Source of the DNA: Xylaria sp. FL1777
Taxonomy: Eukaryota; Ascomycota; Sordariomycetes; Xylariales; Xylariaceae
DNA length: 64,000 nt
Direction of reading: 5' to 3'
Assembly (NCBI GenBank): GCA_022578965.1
Contig: MU400601.1
Coordinates: 113,159 to 177,158, forward strand
Shown here: one piece after another, positions 47,954 to 60,800 of the stretch
Position numbering within the stretch: the first letter of the stretch is position 1
Layout of the letters: every line of letters begins with the position of its first letter
Program-made: the position numbers and the translations under genes
The notes under the pieces: generated by a model
What the model was told of the DNA's origin: nothing
Seen by the model: only the letters and a program-made list of their open reading frames with translations
Databases searched by the model: none

Positions 47954-48052
47954 TTAATGTTGCTATATTATAGCGTATTTTACTTATTAATATTACTATA
48001 TTATAGCATACTTTTTTTATTAATATTACTATATTATAATGTACTTTATATT
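47954..48052. repeat. 33-bp tandem repeat, three copies
   Basis: Three consecutive 33-bp units, each beginning TTAATRTTRCTATATTATA, at 47954-47986, 47987-48019 and 48020-48052. The differences between the first two units are mostly transitions. It lies between the arms of the 57-bp inverted repeat at the left edge of the A+T-rich block. Confidence 0.75.
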
Positions 48053-48173
48053 TAAACTATTAATATAAAACATTTTTAAAAGCATAACTAACTATTATTT
48101 TTATTAGTGTTTACAAAATATTTTATGTTATATTGTTTTTTATAAAAAATAAGTAAAGCTAAACGTTTATTAA

Positions 48174-48230
48174 ATTAGGTTTAAATTTAGGTCTTAATAT
48201 TAATTCTTTAGGTCTAAAAATTTGCATTGC
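48174..48230 (-). repeat. 57-bp inverted repeat, mutated arm
   Basis: Inner arm pairing with 47762-47818. The arms align without gaps at 49 of 57 positions, and all eight differences are C-to-T or G-to-A in this arm relative to the outer one. Confidence 0.85.
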
Positions 48231-48564
48231 TTGAAAAACTAAGGTGAGCTACCTTATAAGTTCTCTTATAATGCACTTATTTTAGTAAGTAAAGCGCGCA
48301 AAGTTTTTACATTTATATTTATCTTAAGTGCTTTAAACTAAAATAGTCCTTGCGTTTATACTTTTTTAGCTATATTATCTCTTTACTAATTATAACCTTT
48401 TTTACCTCTTTTAACACAAACTTGGAATTTTAGTTTAAAGCAACTATGTTAATTTTTTTGTTTATATTTTTATTTAAAAAATAATAAACTATAATTTATT
48501 TATATAGCAACTTTAAATTTGTTTAAAGTTATACTTAATTAATTAATTATTATATTTTATATTA

Positions 48565-48868
48565 AAATGGAGCAATGTAATCGCGCAAGATTTACTACAA
48601 TACTTTAATTGCAAAAAGATAAGTTATAACTTACGCATTCAAGCAATTAAACCATATATAAATTAAAAAATTAAACGATTAATTAAAGAGCTATTTAACA
48701 ATATAAATAAAATAACTATAGCTAATTTTCATCTTTTTGTGCGTAATTATTTAATTTATACTTTAAAATTTAGCGTAATACTTATACTTTTATTTTTACT
48801 ATATAATTTAGCTTAAACTTATTTTAACTAGTTAGTTAGCTTATTTAGCTACTTTATTTTACTTTAAT
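48565..48868 (+). repeat. 304-bp direct repeat, copy A
   Basis: Aligns without gaps to 63220-63523. Of 40 differences, this copy carries the T or A state at 27. Flanking sequence on both sides does not align, so these are close to true repeat ends. It could be a long terminal repeat, a solo element or part of a dispersed family. Confidence 0.9.
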
Positions 48869-51800
48869 TTTTCTTTATTAAGATATAGCTGCTTTTAGTT
48901 TATTTTAATACTTATAATTATATAGTTTCTTATTTTTATTAGCGTTTTTTGAACGGAGTTAATATTATTTTTTCTTGTTTATTTAGTTTTATAAGTTCTT
49001 TTTTATTTTTTTTGCTACGTTTAAAAGTAGCTTAAGCTTTAGCGCTTATAAAAGCATTATAGTTTTGTTAAAACTAATTTTAGCTTTTTTACGTATTTAA
49101 ATATATAAGCAAAAGCCTTTAGGAATGCCTAGCGTTTTTTTTGTAAAAGTGCTTATAAAAAGTCTATATTTTTTTTCTTTTAAACTATTAAGCTTAGTTA
49201 AATCTTATATTTAGCTTACTATACTTAAGAAAAAAAATATCTATAAAGGTTTTTATAGTAAAATAACTTTGTACTGCTAAAATGTTTTTATATTGCTTAT
49301 AATATAACTTTTTTAGTATAATTGTTGGTTTTTTTTGCTAGGAATTCTTTTTATGCTTTAAAGTAAAAGGCACTAAAAGAACAAAACAATTAACTTTTAG
49401 TTTTTTTTTTGGCGTTTTTTTTTTATTTCGTGTATTTTTAGCGCTTAATAGTAAAAAAGCTAACTTATTAGATCTAAAAAGAATTGCTTTTAGTTTTTTT
49501 AAGAAATAATAAGGTTTAATGTTTATTAAAAGCAATAAACGTAGATTTTTTTATAACTTAAAGCTAAAATGCTTTTTAAGGTTTGCTTTTAAAAATTAAA
49601 TAAGCTATTTATAACTTTTTTAATTATTAATACTTTTTTTTAAATATTAGCTTATTAAATTATAAAACATATAGTATAAATATAAAGCTTTAATAAACCT
49701 GCATATATAATTATTATGCTAATAAAAGCAAAAAAGTATAAAATAGCTTAATATAACTTTTATATTAAAATGTTTTATTATTTAATACTTTTGCAATTTT
49801 TAGAAAACTTATTTGTTATTTTTATTAGTAATATATTTAAAGTTTAAAATATATGCTACTTTTAAAATAGTATTAATAAAAATAGTAATTTAATAATTAT
49901 TTAAGCAATATTTTATTATAAAATATTTTATTTAAAGAGTTATAGCAATTATTGCAGCTTACTTTATGTTTTACTAGTTTATAAGAAAATCTTTTATAAA
50001 CTAGCTATACTTAAGTTTAATACTTATTTTTGGAGCTTTAGCTCTTTTATTTATATATAGCTAAAGCAATATATTTAGCAAAGCTTTTATTTTGCGTTTA
50101 TTTAGCTATTTTTTAACGTTTAGCTTTATAAGGATATTTATAATATAAATAGCTTTAATTTTTTATTTTGTAATGTTTACTTTATAAAAGTTTTTATAGC
50201 AGCTATAAACAGTAAGCCTTTTTTAGTAATTTAAATATTTTTGTTTATATTAGTAAGTTTTTTTAGTAGCTGTTTATTGTTTTAGAAAAAAAGTCTTTAG
50301 CTACTGTTTTTTATTATTTTTATGTATTGTTTTTAGAACTTTACTTAGCAAAAAACAATAAGCCGGCTTTTATTTATTGTAAAGCTTTAGTTTATTAAAA
50401 TGTTTTATGTTATTATTTTTTTAATAATTATTTAAAGCTTTTTTTAATAGCGGTTTTTTTAAAGATTTTATAAACAATAATTGCTAAATATTTAGTTTTT
50501 ATACTATAGGTCTTTATTTTTTATGTAGTTTTAGCTTTATTACTAAAACTATTAGATTTTTTATAAACGTAACATTAAACTTATTAAAACAGAAATTATT
50601 ATTTTTGTAATATTCTTTAATCTTAAATAAGTACTATATTAATATTATAAAACTTTTTATAGCTATAAATCTTAATATTTAGTTTGCAGCTTATAAAAAT
50701 GCTTTTAAATATTTAATCTTTAGTTTAAGCATATAAAATAGCGTTTTATTTACGTTTATTAAGCGATTTTATGTAGCAAAGTATGCTATAAAAGCTTTTT
50801 TTTAAAAATTAAGCGCTTTTTTATTAAGCAACAAGTTAAAAGTGTAAAAAACTTTTATTAAGATTATGTATAATATAAACCACTAATATTTTAACGTTTT
50901 TTTATTATAATACCTTTTGTATATTAAGTATATTGCTTTTTTTTATATTTATTAAACTAAGTCTAAAAATAAGTTCTAGCAAGTTTTGCTATTTTTAAAG
51001 AACGTATAATTAAAGTGCTTTCTTAGTACTACTTTTTTTTTTTTTTTTAGGTTTTTAAAAAACAAATTTTTTATAAAGGTTATTTTTTTTTATATAAAAT
51101 AAAACTTCAAAACAGACTTTAAAAAAACATTAACTAAAAAAAGCAATATGTTTTTTAGCTAAACATTTTTTGCATTTAGTTCTTTAATTCATAAAAAAAG
51201 CTAGCAGGCTAAATATTTTTTGTACTTTAAATTCTTAATAATTACTGGCTTTTTTTTAAAGCTATTTTTAAAAAGCTATTAGTTTTTAAAGAAAAGCTTC
51301 TTATAATTAGCAGTTAGGTTTATATATATATGCTTATTTTTTCTTTTTTTTGCTTTTTTTTTAAAGTTTGCTATTTTTTATGCTAGTTGCTTATATGCTT
51401 TAGTATTAAATGTTAGCTTTGCAAAACTTTTAAAAAGGAATGCTTTTATTTTTAGTTAATTTGCAGTACTAGTAATTTCTTTAAAAATAAGAAATATAAT
51501 AATTAAAAGTATATACGTATAATAAAAGTAATTCTTAATAATATTTAAGCGTATATATACTTTTGTTATATTTTATAATTTAGTAAAAAATGCAAGCAAG
51601 TTAGAAATTTTAATGTAAGTTAAAAGTGCAAAAGCAAATAATATAAAAGGTATAAAGTGCAAGTATTAATATTAGTACTGCTTGCTTTATGCAGTTTAAT
51701 ATTTTTAATTGCTAATTTAAGTTATTACTTTTTAATAATTATAAAATTTTTTAAATATAAATGCTAAAAGTATTTATGCTAAATATAAAAAGTTAAAACT

Positions 51801-54800
51801 TATTAAGTAAATAAAATAACAAAGTTAAGTATAAATAAAAAGTTTAATAAAGCAAATATAATAAAAGGAAAGCTAAAATATATATTTTTAAACTAGTACA
51901 TTTTTTTTTTATAAACTTATTATATTATTTTTAATTTATTAATTAATTATTTTATTGCTAAAATAAATCATTAATTGCTAAATGCTTTTATAACAATTAT
52001 TTTTTATATGTTTATACTAGTATTAATTAAAAAATAAGCAAATAAAGTAGTTTTAGTTAACTAAGTAATTACTTTTTAATTTTTTTTTAATATACTTATA
52101 ACTTATTTTTTTTAAATATTTATTGCTACTAATAGTAAAATAAGTAACTTAAGCTTTAATAAGTATAAAGAAAAAGCTTATTTTTTTTTTTAATTTGTTT
52201 TTTTTTAAGTAGTTTTAAAGCTTAGATTTTTTCTGCAATCTTTTTTTTTAGTGCTTAAGTTTTTAGATTATTTAGATTACGCTTTTATTATAAAGTCTTT
52301 ATTTTTAGGTAGCACAATTAATGCTTGCTTAACTAAATACTTAAAAAATAATTCTTGCATTATTAATAAAGTCCTAAATAATTAAAAAGCATTATAATAG
52401 TTAATTAATATTTAGAAAATTAATATTGCTTAGCTAGTAAATAGTTATATTTATAATATTTAAGAAATTAAGTTTACTAATAAATAGCAAAATATATATG
52501 CTTTTCTTTTTTTTAGATTTTGTTTTTTTTATTTAGCTAACTTTTTTTGTTTTATATAATTAAGCATTAAGCTATTTATAAATTAAAATTTTTAGTAGTA
52601 ATGCTAGCAATAAGTATATTTAATAAAAAATTAGTTATAATTTTTTTTATATATACTATGCAAATTAATATATTTAAGCTAGCTTTAGCTAGATAAAAAA
52701 GCAAAAGCATTTAAAATTTTGCTTATTATATATAAAAGCAACTAAAAGTAGTTTTTAAAGCAAATATATATATTAGATCTTTTATAACTTCTGTTAACTT
52801 ATAGCTATGTTTATATAACTGTTTAAAATATAAAATGTTATACTTTGTAAATATTATAAATAGTTATTAATAATAGCTAAAAGTAAAAAATATATAAGGC
52901 TTTATTTTTTTTTTTTTTGCTATATTATTTTAAAATAAAGGTTTAATATATATATTAACTGCGCGTTTATTATTTAGTTATAAAACTGTTTATTTTATAA
53001 GTTTAAAAGTAATATAGCTAAATATCTTAAAGCTAGTATAGTAACTGCAGCAATTAAAAAAGATTTTATGTTTAAAAACTTTAAAGAACAAATAGTTTTA
53101 ACTAGAAATACTTTTGTTTGTTTAACTAAAAAAAAAACTAAATTAAAACGCAAGTTAAAACGTTTTTTTTAAGCTAATTTTGTTGCTTAGCTTATTAAAA
53201 GTAATATTAATAAGCAATAATTTAGTATTGCTTAAAAGATTAGTATAACGCTTAAATGTTTAAAAAAATAGCTAAAAAAATAAATTAAATAAGTTATATA
53301 AAGTAAAATAAAATAAAAGAATTAAACAATTTGCTTATATAGCAATGTTTTTTTTAATATAATTTGCGATTATTTTTTTTTATTGCATAGCTTGTAAATT
53401 TTTTTCTAAGCGTAATAAATAAAAAAAGAATAGTTATTATATAAGAAGTTAAGTTGCAATATTTATAAAAGCAAATATATAAAACTTTTATAACAAGAAA
53501 ATTAAGAATATATAAAATAGGAATTATTAATACTAAATTGTTAAATTTTTTTTTGTTTTTCTTTTAGTTTTTATTTTTTTAGCTCTATATAATTAAATAA
53601 TCCTGCTTAATTTTTTATAGCAAAGTTTTGTTTTTATTAAGCTTGCTTTAAACTTTGTTTAAATATTTGCTGTTTTATTAAATGTTTATTATTGCTTAAT
53701 AGTAGCTTTAGGTTATTGCTAGTAGTTTAAGCGCGTAAAGTATAAACCGGTAACTTTTTAAGGTGTAGTAATAATGTTTTTTGCCTTTTAGTAGTTCTAA
53801 AGTTTTTATTAAGTATTAAATAGTTTAAACTAGAAGCAAAAAAAGCTGTTTAATTTTAAATAAAGGTAATAAAGCAATCAAAAGTAAAAAAACTTATGTA
53901 CAAGCGTTAATGCAATAAAATAAACTTAAGTAGTTAAAACTAATAAACAGTTCTTATTTTTGTTTTTTTTATTTTTATGCATTTCTAAAAAAAAGCAATA
54001 ATAATTTATACTAGGACTAAGCTGCTTAGCTATTTAAAAAACGTTAAAATAAAATAAAAACTTATGTTTTTAGCGTAATAATAAAAAAAGTGCTAACAAA
54101 CTAGCTGCTATAAAATTAACAAATGTAAAATTAATAAAAAAAAAGCTATAAAAAACGCGCTTAGTTTTAAGCAAGAAAAAATGGTTTTATGCATTATAAC
54201 TTAATTATATAAACTTATATAATTAATAAAAATAAAAAACAAAACAATTAATAAAAAAACAAAAAGTAAAAAAAGAAAATTTTATTGCTTTAGCTTTTAT
54301 TAGTTATTACTTTTTAAGGCGCTTTGTAGTATAGTAGCTAAAAGAATAAAGTAAGCTATTATATTTTTTAATACTTAAGATGTTTAAAGCGCTAAAAGTT
54401 ATGCTGTAGTTTTTATAAATTTAAAAGGCCTTTATAACTTATTATATTTTTTTTATTTTTTGCAGCTTAACTACTATAGCTTTAATTATTAAAAGTTTTA
54501 TTGTTTTAGTTTAGTTTTTAATAAATAGCTGCAGTACTAGTAGTTTATATATTAAAGTTAAAATTCTTTAGTTTTTAGTACTTTTAGTTATTTTATATAA
54601 ATTGCTTTAATTTTTTAGAAAGAAATAATCTTTTTAATTTTTTACTAGTTAGTTTTGCTAATTAGTATTGCTTATAATTAATATTTTTTTTAACTTTATA
54701 AAAGCTAATTTATTTATATAGCAGCTTTTTATTGTTAGACTTATTTATTAAAAGCATAATATTATAAAAAAGAACAAAAAAGCCCTTTTTAAATAGTTGC

Positions 54801-57800
54801 TTAATTTTATAAGCGTTTTTTTAAGATTTAGCTTTTATAGCTAATTTTTTTTTCTTAGTTATAATTGCTTTAACTTTTATAATATTTTAGTTGTAGCGTT
54901 TTAACTGCTTAACTTTAGCTTTAATAAAATCTTTATAAAAAGCAATATTTTATTACTTAATTATTTTTTATGTTAGTATTATATTTTCTATTAGCAGAAT
55001 TAGCATTTTTTTATATATTAGCTTATATAAGCTGTAGCTATAGTAGCGCATAAAAATGCAATTTGCTTATATTACTAAGTTTAAATATTTTAGCTAATTT
55101 TTTTTAGTTTTATTTATTATTTATATAAAGCTTTTTTTTATTAGCTTATAGCTTTTTTTAATAAAGCTTTAAGCTTAAAGATAATAAACTAAGCTATAGT
55201 TTATTTTATAGCTTAAAATATTTACTGCGTTTTTTATTTCTTTTTTAAATTTAAAGCTATTATTATACTTAATCTTTATAAAGATTTTGTGCTAAAACAT
55301 GATTTTTTTCTTAATAAATTTAAATATTCTTAAAAAATCCATATGTTTTAAAAGTTTAGCTTTTAAATAAGTTATTATTTTGTATTTTGCTTTTATAATA
55401 GCTTTAAATTTGTTGCTTAATAGTATAGTTTGCATATTTATAACTTAAAAAACTAAAGAATTTAAAAGGTAATTAAAACAGTATTTTTTAGTTCTTTTGT
55501 TATTAGTAGATTTTTAGTAATTAAAGCAACTAGCAATTATAATATAAACGTTTTAATAAAGGCCTTTTTAGTAGTATTTTTAAGTTATTCGTTAAGTTGT
55601 AAATATTTAGCTTTTATATGTTATTTTTTTATAGTTTTCCTTAATGAAAGCTTTTTGGGTTTTTTTATTATTAATGACTTTTTTTGGCATTTTTTTAGAT
55701 TTTGCTTTTTTTTAAAAGATGGACTTATTAACAAAAAATTTAAAAGCTTCTTTTTTAAAGTAACTTTGCTTTTTTTCTGTTATAAGTTCCTTTAAAACTT
55801 GCTTAAAAATAAAATACTTAATAATTTGCTTACTTTTTTTGCTTTAGTTTTTTTTTAAGTATAGCAAAAGTTTTGTTTTTTAGTATATTAAGCTTTTAAC
55901 TAGTTAATTGCCTGATTTCTTATATGCAATAGTAATAGCTATTATATATAGTTAAAAATTAATAAAATCTTTTATATTTTTTTTTTAATGATTATTTAAC
56001 TTATTTAATGGCTTAAGAGGTTTTTTAAAAAGCTTATTAGTAGCTATGTGTTTTTTTTTTAGTATATAGTAAAATATAAAATTAAAAGTCTTTATATATA
56101 TTATTTATTTTGTTAATTAAGCATTTAGCAATGCTAAAAATTTATTATTTAGTTGTGCTATAAAAACTTTTGTATTAATTTTTAGATAAAATGTAATTTT
56201 ATAGAAATAGTTTTATAACTTTTAAAGGGTTTTAATAATAGTAAGCTTTTTTAGCTTTATAGCATTATATCTTTTTTTAAGGCCTTTTTATGTTTTAAAC
56301 TTATATTTTGCTAGTTTAATAGCTTTATTAACTTTTTAGCATAAAATAGCGCTTTAGCTAGTTTTAAAAGCATTTACCTTTAGCTAAATAAGTTCTTTTG
56401 TATAATTAAAAGTGATAAAAATAAGGGCTATTATAATAGCTTTTTAAAGCTTTTTTATGGCTTTTTTTTGCGGTTTTTTAAAGCAAAACGGCTTATTTTT
56501 TTGTAATAAAACCGTTAATAGTTTTGTAATTATAGCATACCTTTGTATTTATATTTAGTAGTATACTGTTATTTTTAAAAAAAACTGTACTTTTGTAATA
56601 TTTTTGCAAGTCTTTTACTTAAAAATTTTTATTATTTTTGTTTTTACTGGGCTTTTGCTATTAGTATTACATATATAGCTAACTATTTTAGTTGTTTATT
56701 TTGCTTATTTGTTTTTAAGTACGTTAGCTATAATTTTAGCTAGCTTAAAATTAAACAGCATAACATTAAAATTTTTAAGATGCTTTAATATAAACTGCTT
56801 AATTCTTAAAGCAACTTTACGATTATTATACTTAGTAATAAGTCTTTTAACTACTACGTTATTAAAGAAAAGTTTGCACTTTATTAGTAATATATTATAT
56901 AAAACTTTTAATAATACTTTTAGAAATTAAGCTACTAAATTTGTTGCTTTTTATAAAAAAGTAGTTATTTAAAGAAAGCTTATTAGTATAAAAAAAGCAG
57001 TTATTGCTTAACTAAAAATAAAAAGTAATATTTAATTATATTTTAAAAATAAATTAACTACAAAAATTATTTTATATATTATAAACTTTTTAAAAAACTT
57101 ATTATAGTTTTAAAAAAGATTAGTATTATGTATAATAACTGCGTTTATTTTTATAGCTAAATTAATTAATTAAACCTTTTTATTTTTTTTTTGCACTAGA
57201 AACTAAGCGTTGTAATATAAACTATAGGCTTTTTTAAAAACGCTATGCTTAAGTTAAGTTTTTAAAACCTTTATAGTAATATTTTTTAAGGGTTTAAAGA
57301 TTAAAATGCTGCAAACTTGTTATGTTTTATAAAGAACTGTTTTAATTTTATAAAAAGGAAAGATCTTATTATATATTTTTCTTATTTTAAAAAAGTCTTA
57401 AAAAAGTGCTATTTTTTTGCAATATTATATTTTAGTTAGTAATGCTGCTTTTTGCTAAGTAAGGTTAATTATATAAAGCTTTTTTAAAAAAACAGCTAGT
57501 TGTTTAGTAGTTAATTAAGTGCTTTTAGAAGTAGTACTAAAACATAAATATATGTTTTAATAAATGCTATTTTGTTAAAATAGCGCAAGATTTTTTAAAT
57601 AATAGCTTGTTTTTTTTAAAGCTTGCTTTTTTTACTTATAAGATCTAGGTAAAATAGTGCTATTAAATAGTATATTATCTTTAGAATAGATCTTTTTATT
57701 TTTTGTTTTATATATTATATTTAAAATTATTGTTTTACTTTTTATTAATTTGTTAGTTTTTAGGGCTTAAAGAGTTAATAATGCTTAGGTTAAAGTTATA

Positions 57801-60800
57801 ATTAAGTTATACTTGCTTTCTGATTTATATGCAGGATTTTTAGTTTTTATAATTGTTAATTTTTTAGCATTTTTTTGCTTTAGCGTTTTTTTTATTACAA
57901 CTAAAAGTATTTCAAGTAGTTGATTATTATTAAAAATAGCGCGGACTTTTTTATTGTTTTATATTTTTAAATTCTTAAAAAGTTTGATATTTTGTATAAA
58001 AGAAATTAGAAAAGCTGCTAACGTTATATTATTATATAAGTTTTGATTTTTTTAAAAGTTTGCACTTGTATATTTTTTTAAACTATGTTTTTTTAATTTT
58101 TTTTTTGCTTTTTTTTGTTAATTATTGGATTCTTTATTTAAGGTCCAGTATTTTTATGCCTTTTGTAGCTTATTTGCTAAGCTAATAGTTTAGCAAATAT
58201 ACATTAGTTTTTTAGTTGCTAACATTTTTAAGCTTTTAAACTTGGTTTTTTAATATAGTTTATTATTAGTATAATAATTTAGCTTGTTTTAAGTATTATA
58301 TTAGCTATTATATAATAGCTTTAGAAATATAAACTTATTTAAAACTTTATAATAAAGTTTATCTTTAGTAATAAAAAGTAAATAGCTTGTTTTTTGCTAA
58401 TTATATATAGCAAAAAAAGCAGTAATTTTTTACTTATTTAAATAGTAGTTTTTAAGCATTTTATATATTTAATAGAATTGCTAGTTCGGTTAAATCTTTT
58501 TTAGGTTATATTTGTATTTCTAGTAACAAAGCTATTTTTATTAATAAATAAATCTATAATAATGCTAAACTACGCTTTAAAATTAATAATCCTAGTAATA
58601 TTCCTTTTATAAATCTTGTTTTCTATTTTTACAGTAAGCTTTAAGCAAAGCTATATATATTTTTTTAGCTTTATAACGCCTAAAGATATAGCTAAAATAC
58701 TTTGCGTTCTTAATAGTAAAGCTAATATAAAGCACAAATTTAAAAAGCTTAAGTATTTCTAGTTAAAGTAATTTGTTAAGCCTAGGTTTTCTTTATTATA
58801 AAACTTATATTTTAATGTTTTTTTAAATAAGTTTAAGCTGCTACTACTAGTATAATTATTATGTTTTTTATAAATCTTTATTTTAAAGAAGTTAAAAGTT
58901 TAGTTAATGCTTTTTAAAACTATTAATACTAGTTGCGTTAGCTTTTTAAGCCTATTTTTTTCTTTTAGCGCTACTGGCGTAAAATTAGCACTAGGCCAAA
59001 GTTTAGCTAAAAATACTACTTTTTTTAAAGGCAGCATAAGTATAATAATTAGTAACTTTTGCTTTTTTAGGTTATTTTTAGATAACAAATATATAGTATT
59101 ATATTAGTTTAAAATTTTAAAAAGCATTTTATTGAATTTTAGCTTGTTTTTTAACGTTTAAAGATTTAAAGCAATATAAGCAAAAAATAACATTATTTGA
59201 TTATTTTATTGGTTTTAATTGCGAAAAATCTTTATTATTTTATAGCGTTGCTTTTTTAAAAAAGCAGCTATAAAGCTAAGTTAAAGCATATAAGTATACA
59301 CAATAAAACTATTATATTTTATTCTTTTATTTATTTGTGTTATTAAATAGTTTAATAAAAAGCTAGTTTTATGAGTGCTACTAGGTAATTTATGTTTATT
59401 AAGCTAACTAGCTAATTGTAATATTAGCTAAGAACTTTTTTGTGCTTTTTTAATTGTTAGCTATTAAGATTTTATATTGTTTTTTAAAAAGTTTATGCTT
59501 TTATAAAAAAAAGCATTCTTTATGTTTATTTAAATTAAAATTTTTTATAATAAAGTTTCTAGTTAGGCTTTATATTTTAACTTATTATTTTTTTTTTTTA
59601 AAATAAAACGTAGCATGTTTAATTTAATTCTTTAATTTAAGCTTTTGCTAAGGTTATTTAGAAGTAGTAATATTGTTTTTAGCATTAGCTTAAGCATTTT
59701 TGCTGCTTTAAAATATAACTTAGCTTTTGTTTAAGCAATTATTTAAATAAAAACACTAAAGTACTTTGGAACTTTTAGTATAAAGTTCTTAAAAATAACA
59801 TTTGTTTTTTTGTTTAAAAAGTCTTTAGACTTTTTAGCTTATATTTTTTTAAATTTTAAGCTTTTTTTTGTAGGTTTTGCTTTTTAGATTTTTTAGGGCT
59901 TTTAATAATTAAAGCTTTTTAGTTTTAATAAAGTACTTTGCTTGTAGGAATTATTGTTTATTTGTATATTTTTAGTGTTAAGCTAAGTAAAAAACTTGTT
60001 ATTATTTAAATAAATCTTTTTAATTGTTTAACTTATAAAAGGCTTTTTTTTTTGTTTTTTAGGTTTTTTTTTACTTTTTGTTTAATAAAAAGTAGCTTTT
60101 TTAAATAAAGGCTTATAATAATTAGCTTAAAATATATTTATGCTGATTTCTTTGCTTAATATATAGCTCTGCAAAACTTTAGTGCTGTTTGCATTATAGA
60201 AAATACTTTATATAAAGTTTTAATTAGTTGCAATAAAGCTATTATTTAGCTTGCTGTTTATTAAGTTGTTTTTTTTAATATTGCAGGCTTTTATTAGTTT
60301 TATTTTATAAAGCGTACTAGTTTAATTATTAGTTTTTCTTTTCGAAAATTAGTTTAGCTGCTTGTTATTTAGCTAATAAAGTTTCTTTTTTTTTTGATTT
60401 TTTTGTTTGCTTTTTATTTTAGCATTTAAATCTTTATTATTTAGAATAAGGTTTTTTTTTTGCAGTTAATAATAAGCTTTTTGCTTAAGCAGTTTATTAT
60501 TGCTTAAAACAAAGTTATATATCTATTTTATTGTAGTATTAAGAATTTTTCTTTTATTTTTGCTAATCTTTATAACTTTAAAGGAAACCTTTATGCATTT
60601 AAGGCTTACAAGAGATTTTAGCTTTTTTAAGCACTATTTAGAGTTTTAGTATATAATGTTTTTTTTTTCTAATTTATAGGTAAAGCTACATTTATAAACA
60701 TAGTAATTATTTATACCATATTTTTAATAAATAGTTCTTTTTGCTAAATAAAGATTGTTTAACTTTATTTGTTGTAAAGAATTAAACAATTGTTTGCTTT

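Noticed and set aside
58900..59107. Overlapping 62- and 66-codon open frames in the A+T-rich block
   Set aside because: They overlap on opposite strands, are Lys/Leu/Phe-rich as expected from composition, and show no domain.
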